Shown in pieces: positions 8,146 to 18,231 of a stretch of 64,000 nt of DNA; the first letter of the stretch is position 1; the number at the start of each line of letters is the position of its first letter. The stretch spans positions 62,001-126,000 of the forward strand of contig JADJXV010000003.1 of NCBI GenBank assembly GCA_016720145.1, written 5' to 3'. The notes under the pieces are model-generated. The model was given only the letters and a program-made list of their open reading frames with translations, searched no databases and had not been told where the DNA came from. The DNA is from Ignavibacteria bacterium (GTDB lineage Bacteria > Bacteroidota > Ignavibacteria > Kapaibacteriales > UBA961). The translations under genes and the position numbers were made by a program.

Positions 8146-9987
8146 TCATCTCTTGAGCCAAAACTCAAGCAGTTTTCTTTGAGTATCAGACATATCAGAT
8201 ACTTGCATAAGTGCTTTATTCACAGCAGGTTCCGGTTGAAGCGATGTTTCATAAAGTGTGCCATCGCAGAGTGCTGTAATCGTAGCGCACTTCCCTACTC
8301 CTATCGATTGCATCTCTTGCATAAATGTACTAGCAGACGACACACGTCGACCATTGACACACAAAATTTCATCATCAATGCCGAAACCCGCACGCTCGGC
8401 TGGTGTTCCGACCTCTACCTCACGAACAATCAATTTCCCCTGCTCATCTTTGAGAGAAACACCTATAAATACAGGTGCTTTTTTGGCTGCAAACGGACGA
8501 TTTTCACCAAATGTGTTCCATGGTGTGACTTCCTTGCGTGTGCCCCACACCAGTCCAAACGGTTGCAATATATCGTTATACGGGAGTTCGTCTGTACCAC
8601 CCATCCATTCCAAAAGCTTTTCTCGTATCTTGACACCAACGGCAAATTCTATACAATTTATAATATCATCTTCGGAAAGTCCACGTTCAGGGCGGTTCTT
8701 ATACAATTCCCACATCGTTTGCATTGCTTGATCAAGTCTATACGTACCATTAGTTTGCGCAATTATCCACATATCAAGCATCATCGTCACGATCCCGCCT
8801 TTTAAATAATAAGACGGAAAACGGTTATTCATGTCCGGGCTGAGGGAATAGAGCTTCACCCAAGCGAGTAAACTACTGTCCTTCACCGACATAGCATGTC
8901 GACCGGGTATTCGTTCGAGACGACCTAAGTGCTGCTCAGATACTACGTTAAGATATTCCTCTCGAGTATAGAACCCGCATCTATAGGTCAGTAAATCATC
9001 ATAATACGATGTAAAACCTTCTGCTAGCCACAAAAGCGACGTATAATTTTCATTGGAATAGTCAAATGGACCGAGTTCTTCCGGGCGAATACGTTTAATA
9101 TTCCACGTATGAAAATACTCATGCACGAGCAATGCAAGCATCCCTTGTGCGCTCGATTTATCGGAGAAAGCGCTTGGATCGACTGCACTTACGTTCGACC
9201 TTGCATGTTCGAGGCCGCCTCTTTGACCTTCGCCGACGAGTAACATAAATACATACCTATCATACGGCAATTCTCCCCAAAATGCACGCTCCGTCTCGAC
9301 GATCTGATGAATTTCACCCATAAGCCAATCTATATCAACATTTTGATTCCCCATTATAGCAAGCTCGTGCTTCGCACCGGCTATTTCAAACTCACGAACC
9401 GAATGATTCCCAATTTCAATGGGAGAATCAGCCAGAATATCATAATTCAACGCGCCAAGTATGAGTGGTTCGTCCTCATCAAAACTATGCTTTACGGGTG
9501 ATAATTGAGTCGTGATTGTCTTCCAATTCGAACGGTCATGATGAAAATATACATGGTGATTTTCGTGAATTCTCTCCTCGACGAACATCAAGCAAGCCAC
9601 CGGCATAATATAAGCATGGAAGCGATTGACATGAGAGGTGCGTACACCGCGTTCGTTGGCGAAGTAAGTGTATTGTAAGCGAATTGAAGAGGTATTTTCT
9701 GTAGAAACCAAGATGCGGTTTTTGGAGGTCCATTGCCACTGAAGCGGTGTTCCCAAAGCGTCGGTGACTACCACATTCCCCTGATGCGCCACCATTTCTC
9801 GGATTTTGTAGCTACCTGGCATCCACGACGGCATTATGAGAGCTGTTGAAGGAGCATCAATGGCGTCAATATGAAGCTCGACACGAATTGTATGCTGTGC
9901 AGCTTTTTCAAAATAAAGATGATATCGAATATTGGAAGTAGTATCGAGTAACTGTTCATCACGCTGCTCTATGGAGTAATTCTGCAC
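8146..9987 (-). CDS. M61 family metallopeptidase with PDZ domain
   Basis: 613 residues. The N-terminal beta domain (about 20-190) is followed by a gluzincin catalytic domain with the zinc motif HEYFH near residue 289 and the third ligand Glu in WLAEGFTSYYDD, the M61 signature. A PDZ domain (about 500-590; GVSLKDEQGKLIVREV ... GFGIDDEILCVNG) sits at the C-terminus. M61 enzymes are aminopeptidases with preference for Gly/Ala (glycyl aminopeptidase). I see no convincing signal peptide, so a cytoplasmic location is possible. It lies between the J-domain gene (45 bp) and the PorW-like gene (123 bp), all leftward. Confidence 0.93.
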   Translation of the reverse strand: MQNYSIEQRDEQLLDTTSNIRYHLYFEKAAQHTIRVELHIDAIDAPSTALIMPSWMPGSYKIREMVAHQGNVVVTDALGTPLQWQWTSKNRILVSTENTSSIRLQYTYFANERGVRTSHVNRFHAYIMPVACLMFVEERIHENHHVYFHHDRSNWKTITTQLSPVKHSFDEDEPLILGALNYDILADSPIEIGNHSVREFEIAGAKHELAIMGNQNVDIDWLMGEIHQIVETERAFWGELPYDRYVFMLLVGEGQRGGLEHARSNVSAVDPSAFSDKSSAQGMLALLVHEYFHTWNIKRIRPEELGPFDYSNENYTSLLWLAEGFTSYYDDLLTYRCGFYTREEYLNVVSEQHLGRLERIPGRHAMSVKDSSLLAWVKLYSLSPDMNNRFPSYYLKGGIVTMMLDMWIIAQTNGTYRLDQAMQTMWELYKNRPERGLSEDDIINCIEFAVGVKIREKLLEWMGGTDELPYNDILQPFGLVWGTRKEVTPWNTFGENRPFAAKKAPVFIGVSLKDEQGKLIVREVEVGTPAERAGFGIDDEILCVNGRRVSSASTFMQEMQSIGVGKCATITALCDGTLYETSLQPEPAVNKALMQVSDMSDTQRKLLEFWLKR

Positions 9988-10032
9988 TTTTGTAATTTCC
10001 TGTATAATTTAACTATTAATTATATATAATAT

Positions 10033-10950
10033 TTATCGATTTCCAAAATACGTATTTTCCACAAAGTCATCTTGAAAAATTGACTCTTCTTTTTGTTCAG
10101 GAGTCAACTTCGGCGTGATATACTCACCCCCGGTCAAGTGGTATAATGTCGCACGATATTGCTCGATTTCATGGTCTTTTTTAATACTATCACGTTTGAG
10201 TTTTTGTTCTTGATCAGCTATCCATTGCGCATCTTTCAGCTTATTTTCTAGGGTAAAGGGCACTTCCAATCGTAGTCGTTTCAGCGATCGTGCCTCACGG
10301 TCGTAACGTAATTCCAACTCTTTTATTTCCAATTGCAGAGCACTTTCTTCGGTCGCAATATCAGGATAATTTTTCAACTTTGTAGGCACATCATCTAAGC
10401 AAATCACCGTATGTAATGCCTTCATTTTCTGAAGATTTTTCTTTTCGAATGCATCCTGCGTTTCTTGCCAGAATCGGGTAAATTCTATACTCTCTACATT
10501 TACATCAGGATGGAGTTTTTTAACAATTTCCCTGTAGAGTTTTGGCAACTCAATACTACCCTGTATACTTGCATTCGATGTTGCTTCTTGAGTATTCCCA
10601 ACAAACGCTTTATTCATCCGTTTTCGGTAGCTTTCGAATTCTTTATCGACGAATGTATGGACGAGTTTCACGATTTCAGGCGTTAATTTTTCACCTCGCG
10701 CATGCTTGATCGACAGTAACTCCACACGACGACCGATTTCGGCTGCAACTAAAGTTTTTTGTTGAATTTCAATCTCAAGTGCATGAAAATGTTTATCGTA
10801 CTGCTCAAGCAAACGAGGTCTAATGACATTCTGTAATTCGAACCAGTCCTTGAGAATTGACTGAATTCCTGCCTTGAGAGTACGGATTTTCTCCAATAAT
10901 TCTTCCCGAATCGGCGAAGGGATGAGTTCAGTTTCTACCATAACACTCAC
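10033..10950 (-). CDS. Coiled-coil protein with DnaJ-like HPD motif
   Basis: 305 residues and mostly charged helix. Around residues 138-180 there is a J-domain core: LYREIVKKLHPDVN carries the HPD tripeptide that stimulates Hsp70, followed by a plausible helix III (FWQETQDAFEKKNL). Long coiled coils flank it on both sides, so it is not a canonical DnaJ, which has the J domain first. The start is GTG at 10948-10950, overlapping the stop of the upstream glycosyltransferase-like gene in the sequence GTGA, a translational-coupling arrangement. An ATG four codons in is an alternative start. A role as a dedicated Hsp70 cochaperone is inference. Confidence 0.7.
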   Translation of the reverse strand: MSVMVETELIPSPIREELLEKIRTLKAGIQSILKDWFELQNVIRPRLLEQYDKHFHALEIEIQQKTLVAAEIGRRVELLSIKHARGEKLTPEIVKLVHTFVDKEFESYRKRMNKAFVGNTQEATSNASIQGSIELPKLYREIVKKLHPDVNVESIEFTRFWQETQDAFEKKNLQKMKALHTVICLDDVPTKLKNYPDIATEESALQLEIKELELRYDREARSLKRLRLEVPFTLENKLKDAQWIADQEQKLKRDSIKKDHEIEQYRATLYHLTGGEYITPKLTPEQKEESIFQDDFVENTYFGNR

Positions 10951-11935
10951 TTCTTCGATAAATCATAGAATCTTTTGAGGACATCTTCAGCTCGGAATTC
11001 CGTCGTCTGCCGCGCTATCCACTCATAACTTTTAGCAAGCATTTCATCATATTTTTCATCAAGAGATTGTCTATTTTTTCTGCCAAGTCTTTTGGATGAT
11101 GATAGGTTAGGCAATTTAATCCACTGACGAGTTCATGCGGAGCACAATTTGGATGTTTGAGCTCCAAATCCCTAAAACACATCACACTTCCATTTGCAGC
11201 AATTTCATAGTGTCGTAAGCAATCCCACCCTGCACGCTTGATAGTCACGCCAAATTTTGCTTCTCGCAGATTTTGGTAATAATCTTCTTCACGATCAAAA
11301 ACATGTCCGGTTTTTCCATTCAAAGATTGCTTAAATTCAGGGAATTCAAGCACTTCTTTATCCACTATATGTTGGGGTAGTAGAGTTTTTTTATCTTTTC
11401 GTGTTATGCCCCATGTAATTTTTTCCTTTGGAATTGCAAAACTGATCGGTTGCACAGTCTGTGGCAGGAGCCATACTCGATTATATACTGCAGGTGGGAT
11501 TAGTTTATAACGATAATAATATGATGATTTGGGCAGAAATTCACGCTTGAAATACATAAATTTCCGCGCCGAGGGGTGAATACGAGCTGTGTCTTCACCG
11601 TCTATCATAAAGGTATTATTAGGAGTTAACCATTTTTTTAATTCACGATACCATGGCTGAGTGCGCCATATTGAGCCCAAAACTACAAGATCAAAATCTT
11701 TGCGCTTTACGCGGTCTTCAATATCCATCCTATCAACGGGAATATCGGGTAAATTGCGCCAAATAGTGAAAAGCTTACCGTATTTTTTCTCCGGTTCTTT
11801 GATGGGAATCCCCTTGTACATCACTTCTTTTTTCGGGAAATCGACGACATCAGCGCCAAAAAGTGAACGAAAACCGTGAAGCATGCCATCTTCTAAATTA
11901 TCACAACCGGTTGAAGTTAAAAAGAGAATTTTCAT
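10947..11935 (-). CDS. Glycosyltransferase-like protein, frameshifted near C-terminus
   Basis: The first frame gives 306 residues to a stop at 11015, but its last 15 or so residues are atypical. The -1 frame continues as plausible protein (SLDEKYDEMLAKSYEWIARQ ... VLKRFYDLSKK) to TGA at 10947-10949, which overlaps the next gene's GTG. The switch lies in or just after the run of six A's (minus strand) near 11090. The protein begins MKILFLTSTGCDNLEDG, and the C-terminal portion (GWDCLRHYEIAANGSVMCF) resembles the end of GT-B or glycosyl-transferase group 1-like proteins, where blame-free family assignment is weak. It is probably one intact gene with an indel, sequence error or slippage; function remains uncertain. 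Confidence 0.6.
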
Positions 11936-12017
11936 TATAGATTTGTTGAAGGGTCGAGATGTAGTCGTTCGTGAGATGTACTTTTAGACCATTGGCGTGC
12001 AAAATTACCCAATTCTC

Positions 12018-14864
12018 CTAATCTGCGCGTACTTTCACGTTTACAAGCGCTTTTTCAACAGCAAAAACAATTGAATTATAGTGACAATTCGTCGCCGCTG
12101 TCATCCCCATTTCACACATTACATTACTCGAATAGTAGCCGCCAAAGTGCTGCTTGTTGATTTCGTCTGCTTCTTCCTTTGTCGCCGATGCTGTTAATTC
12201 AGGGTAAATCAATCCCTTATCTCCGGCAAAACCACAACATCCAAGATTCTCGGGGATCGTTACCTTCCTGGCGCAACGCTTTGCTATCTCTTCCATTTTA
12301 TCTGTGTGTCCCATCTTTATAAGTGAACAGTTCGGATGAAGGACAATCGACTCATTCTGCGCTTCTAGCTCAAGCTTGGGTAGCAGATAATCATGAATAA
12401 ATTCAACGATATCAAGTATTTTCAATTTTGAGAATTTCTTCAGCGTCTCCCTTGAAACGCGGTCTATAGGTGGAGTCTTGGCAAAGAGCGAACATGAGCT
12501 CGCATCAATCACCACAGGGAGCTTCCCTTCTAACGTCCATTCCCAACAATCATTTACAAACTTCTCCCACATATCAATTCCCGATTCGGTGAATCCTTTT
12601 GAAGAAAATGCAAGTCCACAACACGTGTTTTGAATTTGTGGAATATACACTGGTACACGAGCAACATTGGCAATTTTCAGAAAAGATTTTGGAACATTAT
12701 CTTTTCCTATTTGTCCGAAAAGTCGAGTCGTACAGCTTGGAAAATAAATAACTTGCGCGTTTTCTGGTTGAGTATTGGGCAACTGTGGCGGACGTCGCAT
12801 AATTGAATTCCACTGTGGAATTCCCCCCCCGGAAAGTGTTGTTAGATGCTGCGATAGATTTTGAATTCTTGCTTTTCCGAGAATTTGTTCACCTATCCCT
12901 CCAAGCTTGAGTCCTAGCTTTGCAGCTTTCATTACTAATGAAAAATTACGCGCAATTCTTTTAGCTGCAAACACTTCCTTTGCCGAATGCTGTTCGCGTT
13001 TCCGAAGCTTGACAATTTCACCTGTATTAATTCCCACCGGACAAACCGTGGCGCACATTCCATCAGTGGCACACGTTTCGATACCGGAATACAGAAAATC
13101 GCGATTCAATTCTTCAAGCGCAAGTTGTTGATGTTCCTTTGGTAAGCGCTCCATTTCCCGCCAGAGTATTATCCGTTGTCTCGGTGTGAGTGTTAAGTGT
13201 GTTGACGGACATTTCGACTCGCAGAACCCACATTCTATACATTTGTCAATTTCAGGTGAAATTTGCGGAAATGATTTTAGATTTCTCAGATGCGCTCTGT
13301 GATCCGGCTCTATCATCACACCGGGATTGAGTATTGAATTTGGATCAACGAGCATCTTCAGCTGTTTCATAATTGAGTATGCTGCCTCTCCCCATTCGGT
13401 CTCGACATAAGGCGTGATGTGGCGCCCGGTACCATGTTCGGCCTTGAGTGAACCGTTATATTTACCAATCACAAACACAGCCAGATCATCCATAAACGCA
13501 CCGAACTTTATCGTATCTTCTTCTGTGTCAAATGCTTGCGTCGCTACAAAATGTAGATTCCCATCTTTAGCGTGACCAAAAACAATTGCATTAACAAATG
13601 CATATTTTTTGAATAATTCATGTAAATCGAGCACAGCATCAGCGAGACGTTCTATAGGGAAGGCGACATCTTCATTCAGGAGTGCTGTTCCGGATGCGCG
13701 CATTGCTCCCACTGTCGGGAACATCCCCTTGCGGATTTGCCAGAGAAGTGCTTGTTCTTTATGATTGCGTGTGAAGTTTGGCGATAATATAAGTTCAAAT
13801 TTTTCTATCTCTTGCCACGCTTTCTTCATTTTACTTTCTAATTCTTCGTGCGACGAGGCTTGAAATTCCACAAGCAAAGCGGTAGCAGTGGGCGATAATC
13901 CTGATAGTTCAGGAGGTGCAATCGGTAAATGTTCGACCGAACGCAAGGCAGCTCGATCCATTATTTCCAATGCTTCTGCGCCGGCATCTCGAAGTGGTAC
14001 AATCGCCTTGCATGCGGAATGAATGTCAGGAAAATAAAGCATCCCTGTTTCTTTACAAGGCATATCCTCTATTGTGCGGAACGTCGCACTTGCGATAAAC
14101 CCAAGAGTGCCTTCACTGCCAACCATGAGGCGACCAAGAATATCGGCCGGATGTTCGTAGTCAAGAAATGCGTTTATAGAATAACCAACGGTGTTTTTGA
14201 TTTTGTACTTAGAGCGGATTTTATGGATGAGGGAATCATCTTCAAGAATGGATTTTCTGAGGGCGAGTATACCATTATAGATTTCGGGTGCTTCACGTTC
14301 AAGTTGTTGATTAGCAATGGGTTCTGCGGTGTCTATATACACACCATTCGGCAGAATATAGGCAATTGACTCGACCGTATGATAGGAATTATGTTTCACG
14401 CCGCAGCACATACCGCTGGAATTATTGGCAATAATTCCTCCTGTCATACAGGCGTTGATACTCGCCGGGTCAGGTCCGAGCTTGGCGCTAAATTTTTTGA
14501 GTTGTTGATTTACTTTTCCACCGATTATTCCAGGTTGGACTCGTACTTTAGAACCGTCATCAATAATTTCACATCCTTTCCAATGCCTTGATATATCGAC
14601 AATTACGCCATGTGTTACTGATTGCCCTGAAAGCGAAGTACCCGCAGCACGAAAGCAAAGCGGAATTTGATGCTGAGTGCTCCATTTGAATAATTCTTGT
14701 ATCTCTTGTATTGAATTCGGACGCACGACAGCTTCGGGAATAATTCGATAACAGCTTGCATCACTGGCGTACGAAAGTCGGTCTATCCATCTTGAATGAA
14801 CACGCTCTGGCGAGAGAATTTTTTCGAGAGAGGATTGTATGGCGGAAGTAGATTTGGGGTTCAC
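12018..14864 (-). CDS. FAD-linked oxidase / Fe-S / CCG-domain fusion oxidoreductase (GlcD-GlcF or Dld type)
   Basis: About 948 residues from GTG at 14862-14864; the open frame extends to 14939 but overlaps the gene upstream. Domains in order: PCMH-type FAD-binding domain (AAGTSLSGQSVTHG), FAD-oxidase C-terminal domain (HAKDGNLHFV, HGTGRHITPY), two 4Fe-4S motifs (CIECGFCESKCP and CATDGMCATVCP) and two CCG domains (NTCCGLAF and LGCCGFAG). This is the layout of fused glycolate oxidase/D-lactate dehydrogenase enzymes that pass electrons from a 2-hydroxyacid to the quinone pool. The substrate (D-lactate, glycolate or 2-hydroxyglutarate) cannot be told from sequence. A run of eight C's at 12823-12830 lies in frame inside the gene. 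Confidence 0.9.
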   Translation of the reverse strand: MNPKSTSAIQSSLEKILSPERVHSRWIDRLSYASDASCYRIIPEAVVRPNSIQEIQELFKWSTQHQIPLCFRAAGTSLSGQSVTHGVIVDISRHWKGCEIIDDGSKVRVQPGIIGGKVNQQLKKFSAKLGPDPASINACMTGGIIANNSSGMCCGVKHNSYHTVESIAYILPNGVYIDTAEPIANQQLEREAPEIYNGILALRKSILEDDSLIHKIRSKYKIKNTVGYSINAFLDYEHPADILGRLMVGSEGTLGFIASATFRTIEDMPCKETGMLYFPDIHSACKAIVPLRDAGAEALEIMDRAALRSVEHLPIAPPELSGLSPTATALLVEFQASSHEELESKMKKAWQEIEKFELILSPNFTRNHKEQALLWQIRKGMFPTVGAMRASGTALLNEDVAFPIERLADAVLDLHELFKKYAFVNAIVFGHAKDGNLHFVATQAFDTEEDTIKFGAFMDDLAVFVIGKYNGSLKAEHGTGRHITPYVETEWGEAAYSIMKQLKMLVDPNSILNPGVMIEPDHRAHLRNLKSFPQISPEIDKCIECGFCESKCPSTHLTLTPRQRIILWREMERLPKEHQQLALEELNRDFLYSGIETCATDGMCATVCPVGINTGEIVKLRKREQHSAKEVFAAKRIARNFSLVMKAAKLGLKLGGIGEQILGKARIQNLSQHLTTLSGGGIPQWNSIMRRPPQLPNTQPENAQVIYFPSCTTRLFGQIGKDNVPKSFLKIANVARVPVYIPQIQNTCCGLAFSSKGFTESGIDMWEKFVNDCWEWTLEGKLPVVIDASSCSLFAKTPPIDRVSRETLKKFSKLKILDIVEFIHDYLLPKLELEAQNESIVLHPNCSLIKMGHTDKMEEIAKRCARKVTIPENLGCCGFAGDKGLIYPELTASATKEEADEINKQHFGGYYSSNVMCEMGMTAATNCHYNSIVFAVEKALVNVKVRAD

Positions 14865-14899
14865 AATTAATAAATATTTTCTTGTTTTCTGCTGAAATA

Positions 14900-15478
14900 T
14901 CAAAGCTTTAAACGAAGCCCAAGTCGCAAGGCAAAGCATTCGACCCGTGTTCGTTCATTTGCATTAATCTTGAAGGAGCTGAGAAAGGACGACTCAATAT
15001 AGGGAACAAGTCGTTTAGTCGCCCGCCATTGCGCGCTTATCCCGACTATTAAATTTGTCGAAGAAGGCATATTCTTTTGAATTGGAATTGTCATGAGGGA
15101 ATTTGGTAAGGACGGCATATATTCAGTTTCCATTAACAAAAACCCTACACAAGTAAATCCAACCAATTGAAATTCTTGCATCGACACAATTCCATACGTT
15201 AAGCCAATACCTAAATTTTGGAAAGAATTGTCAATTCCCCCATTATCCTCATCCGTTGATTCAAAATAATCATACCTTATCTGAAAGTGTATTCGCGACG
15301 AATCAGACTTAAAAAATTCAATGAGCGCACTATATGCATTACCATATTTTGTTCCGGGTTGAGAGACATTCCATACTCCCGCAACGGGTGAAAGTCCAAT
15401 TTCAATTCTTTGCGCATTAGCGGACTGCAGCGACAGAATACACATCATGAGTGATACGAACAAACCTATTTTTATCAT
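14900..15478 (-). CDS. Secreted barrel-like protein, paralogue 1
   Basis: About 192 residues from the ATG at 15476-15478, chosen because a signal peptide (MIKIGLFVSLMMCILS ... ANAQ) starts there; the open frame extends to 15535. The mature part begins RIEIGLSPVAGVW and has alternating beta strands ending RLGLRLKL with an amphipathic last strand, as in small outer-membrane barrels. It is the last of three tandem paralogues, all leftward, sharing IEIGLSPxA near the start, the SFQNLGIG region and the LKL-type end. The family is not one I can name. The 3' end overlaps the extended frame, not the chosen start, of the next gene. Confidence 0.7.
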   Translation of the reverse strand: MIKIGLFVSLMMCILSLQSANAQRIEIGLSPVAGVWNVSQPGTKYGNAYSALIEFFKSDSSRIHFQIRYDYFESTDEDNGGIDNSFQNLGIGLTYGIVSMQEFQLVGFTCVGFLLMETEYMPSLPNSLMTIPIQKNMPSSTNLIVGISAQWRATKRLVPYIESSFLSSFKINANERTRVECFALRLGLRLKL

Positions 15479-15543
15479 GGTGTTATGATGCAGTATGAGT
15501 TGAATATGGACTGCTGTATGTCTATACATGTTCAATTAATATC

Positions 15544-16140
15544 TTATACTTTCAGACGAACACCAATACGCATAGCCACCAATTCTACTTGCGTTTTTTC
15601 ATCAGATTGGAGTTTGATAGAATTGAGGAGCGATGCTTCGATGTAGGGAGAAACTACTTCTGTAGCGTACCATTCAATACAAAGACCAATCGACAAATTA
15701 ACCAAGGATGGTACACGACTGCGATAGGCAGTTTTTGTCGTAGTGTCGTATCTATACAATGCCGATGACTTTCGGATATCATGTGGGTCTGAAAGTAAGA
15801 TTCCAACATTTGTATAACCTGAAAGACTGAATCTACTCACATCGATGAGCCGATATCGCACGCCTAACCCTAAATTTTGAAAAGATTTATCATCACCATC
15901 GAGCGGCTGGTCATTCCCATCAAATACATCATACCGCACCTGATACATGAGTCGAGATGTATCCGAAGCTCCATATTCAATGAGCAAGCTATAAGCGTTG
16001 TTGTAGCTTTCACTACCAAAGCTTGATAACCTGTAAGCGAGTGCAAACGGTGAAATACCTACTTCAATTTGCTGAGCTTTGACGGATACACCATGTAGAA
16101 GTGCAACCATAATAATGGAGAGTAATCCATGTGTTTTCAT
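15544..16140 (-). CDS. Secreted barrel-like protein, paralogue 2
   Basis: About 198 residues from the ATG at 16138-16140, where a signal peptide (MKTHGLLSIIMVALLHG ... VKAQ) begins. The mature chain starts QIEVGISPFALAYR and matches paralogue 1 along its length: DTSRLMYQVRYDVF versus DSSRIHFQIRYDYF, KSFQNLGLGVRYR versus NSFQNLGIGLTYG, and PYIEASLLNSIKL versus PYIESSFLSSFKI. It ends MRIGVRLKV. A small outer-membrane beta barrel is the best guess. Confidence 0.7.
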   Translation of the reverse strand: MKTHGLLSIIMVALLHGVSVKAQQIEVGISPFALAYRLSSFGSESYNNAYSLLIEYGASDTSRLMYQVRYDVFDGNDQPLDGDDKSFQNLGLGVRYRLIDVSRFSLSGYTNVGILLSDPHDIRKSSALYRYDTTTKTAYRSRVPSLVNLSIGLCIEWYATEVVSPYIEASLLNSIKLQSDEKTQVELVAMRIGVRLKV

Positions 16141-16218
16141 ATAATTACCTGTATGAATCTGTGAAAATCTATTAAGCAAAATTACGGTTTCTAACTGATC
16201 TCTATAAAAACTAAAGCA

Positions 16219-16806
16219 TTACAACTTCAGCAAAATACCAAAACGGAGCGCGATGACCTCGGGCTGCGTCTGTTCTATTAGATTTCATTGTAATAGAATT
16301 GAGGATCATCGCCTCAAAATAGGAGCAAGTGAATGAGTTGCTAACCATTCTGAATGTAAACCAAGCGATAGTGTAACAGAAGATGGTGCCTTACTCATAA
16401 GAGATGAAAATTTCGTGAGAGAGTCTAAGGTCGGTGTTGAGATTGGTACTTGATTAGAAGATGTAAACCCTACCGATGCAAAAGCCGTAAATGCAAATGA
16501 TTCAAGAGTCAGAAGACGCCTACCGACACCTATCCCAATAGAATGGAAAGAGTTGTCATAGCCGGTGCTTGTATCGAGTTCGGCAGGGAAATAATCATAT
16601 CGTACTTGAAATTGCAGCGCCGAACTATCCGTTTTCGCTACTCCAAGCAGAATTCCAAAAGCATTGTTAAAGGTCGGTCCTGCTTTTGGTATACTCCACA
16701 CAGCCGCAAATGGGGACAATCCAATCTCGATTTTTTGAGCAATTACCGGCAGCGTCATCTTGGAGGTAATGATAACTACAGCTAACATTATCCATATTTT
16801 TTTCAT
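16219..16806 (-). pseudogene. Secreted barrel-like protein, paralogue 3, broken by two frameshifts
   Basis: The first frame encodes 166 residues (signal peptide MKKIWIMLAVVIITS ... IAQ, mature KIEIGLSPFAAVW) and stops at 16306 after LAPILRR. The paralogues have PYIEASLLNSI here. Shifting frame gives FEAMILNSITMKSNRTDA, and a second shift gives QPEVIALRFGILLKL followed by TAA at 16219-16221, restoring the family ending. One base appears missing near 16315 and another shift lies near 16265. This may be a decayed copy or double sequencing error. The other domains match its intact neighbours. Confidence 0.75.
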
Positions 16807-16855
16807 ACAGTTACTCCTACTATACGATTATATACTCCACAATTGTTTACAACTT

Positions 16856-17386
16856 TTACTTCCCCCCCACTGCCTTCAACTCCGACATTGTACACAATGC
16901 TCGCATTTCAATACCTACCTCAGCAAGCGCTTCACGACCGCCTTGCTCGCGATCGATGACACAGACACAACAGAGAATATTCGCTCCAGCATCACGTAAG
17001 TCTTTTGCACTGAGTACGACCTGACCGCCACTGGTGATCACGTCTTCGACGATGACTATCGGACGACCAATAATTTCAGCGCCTTCCGAAACCTTATTTG
17101 TTCCATAGCCCTTAGCACTTTTTCTCACAAAGGCAGCCGGCAATCCTGTTGCTAGTGACAGCGCGGTTGCAATCGGAATTCCACCCATTTCGAGTCCGGC
17201 GAGCACTTCGACATTATCCGGTAATAATGCTTTTAGATGTTCGGCAATCGCTGCGAGCAATGTGGGGCGACTCTCAAAAAGATATTTGTCAAAATATTCA
17301 TTGCTTACTTTTCCCGAACGGAGTGTGAATGTTCCTGTGAGATGTGAAACTTCGAAAATCGCTTTGGATAATTCGTGATGTGTCAT
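16856..17386 (-). CDS. pyrE: Orotate phosphoribosyltransferase
   Basis: 176 residues. The PRPP-binding motif IVIVEDVITSGGQ near residues 110-122, together with the N-terminal GTFTLRSGKVSNEYFDKY, is diagnostic of PyrE, which makes orotidine 5'-phosphate from orotate and PRPP in pyrimidine synthesis. Length is close to the shorter form of the family. It lies 51 bp downstream of recX and is probably cotranscribed with it. A run of seven G's (minus strand) precedes the stop. Confidence 0.93.
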   Translation of the reverse strand: MTHHELSKAIFEVSHLTGTFTLRSGKVSNEYFDKYLFESRPTLLAAIAEHLKALLPDNVEVLAGLEMGGIPIATALSLATGLPAAFVRKSAKGYGTNKVSEGAEIIGRPIVIVEDVITSGGQVVLSAKDLRDAGANILCCVCVIDREQGGREALAEVGIEMRALCTMSELKAVGGK

Positions 17387-17437
17387 ATATATAAAGATGT
17401 TATAATAAATATATTTTTGATTTATACTAGTAATATA

Positions 17438-18097
17438 CTACAATTTTTCATCTGAATCAGTCTCCGAATTCAACATCTCGTCTAAAACCCTTTTAATAAT
17501 ATCCCATGTGAAACCCTGACGCTGCAAATATCCAATGAGAGCCATCCTTTGCTTTTCGTGCGGCTTGTGCTTCACTGAACGGATTTTCTTCTCAGCAGCT
17601 TTGACAGCTAGCGTAAAAGTGTCGTCTTTAGGGAAAAATTGTTCAATTGCTTCCAATGCCTGGAGTTCTGTGATGCCTCGCTTGCGAAGCTCCATCTTCA
17701 CCCGACTCGCCGATGACGGCTTACGTAGCAAGAAATCCTTGACAAACATACGCGAATACTCAGCATCATCGAGATAGTTGAACTCCGTAAGATATTGAAT
17801 TGCAAGGTCTTGTTCTTGTTGCGAAAAGGAAGTCTCCTGTAATTTCCGCCTGACCTGCATCTCCGTTCGGGGCTTGTACGTCGCAAAAGCAAGCGCACGT
17901 TGCTTGGCATCAACGATCCTTTGACGGAGGAGAATGGTGGTTTTGAGTTCGTCGGTGAGTAGCACTCCTTTTCCTAATTTGAACTCAAGTACCAAGTCCA
18001 TCGAACATTCCAGACCTATCTCGTCACCCGTAAATACGATACAAAGCGGCTTTCGTCGGCGTTTCAAAATGCGAGTGATGATTGGTATGTCCTTCAT
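17438..18097 (-). CDS. recX: Regulatory protein RecX
   Basis: 219 residues, rich in charged helices, with the three-helix RecX repeats: ALAFATYKPRTEMQVRRKL, DDAEYSRMFVKDFLLRKPSS and a third near GYLQRQGFTWDIIKRVLDEM. RecX binds the RecA filament and modulates its activity. It is directly downstream of recA, the usual arrangement, although a strong terminator-like hairpin lies between the two. Confidence 0.88.
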   Translation of the reverse strand: MKDIPIITRILKRRRKPLCIVFTGDEIGLECSMDLVLEFKLGKGVLLTDELKTTILLRQRIVDAKQRALAFATYKPRTEMQVRRKLQETSFSQQEQDLAIQYLTEFNYLDDAEYSRMFVKDFLLRKPSSASRVKMELRKRGITELQALEAIEQFFPKDDTFTLAVKAAEKKIRSVKHKPHEKQRMALIGYLQRQGFTWDIIKRVLDEMLNSETDSDEKL

Positions 18098-18179
18098 TTT
18101 TCAAATGCTTGTGTGTTACTACACCGTAGTACTAATTTAACGCAAGAGGTGCAATCGGCTCAAGAGTTTGCAGGTAGAA

Positions 18180-18216
18180 ATAAAAAAAAATCTCACGGTT
18201 TTTATACCGTGAGATT
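18180..18216 (-). terminator. Intrinsic terminator of recA (minus strand)
   Basis: AATCTCACGG pairs with CCGTGAGATT around a loop of about 8 nt (18189-18216). Read leftward it is followed by a run of U's (plus-strand A run at 18182-18190). It lies just after the recA stop, so recX may depend on readthrough or its own promoter. Confidence 0.85.
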
Positions 18217-18231
18217 AATTGCAGGTTCAGT

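Noticed and set aside
7792..8805. Open frame of 337 codons on the plus strand
   Set aside because: It is antisense to the PorW-like and M61 genes and has low-complexity, Cys/His/Arg-rich translation typical of a shadow frame.
12823..12830. Run of eight C's as a phase-variation switch
   Set aside because: It lies in frame inside the FAD/Fe-S oxidoreductase gene, which reads through intact. No evidence of variation.
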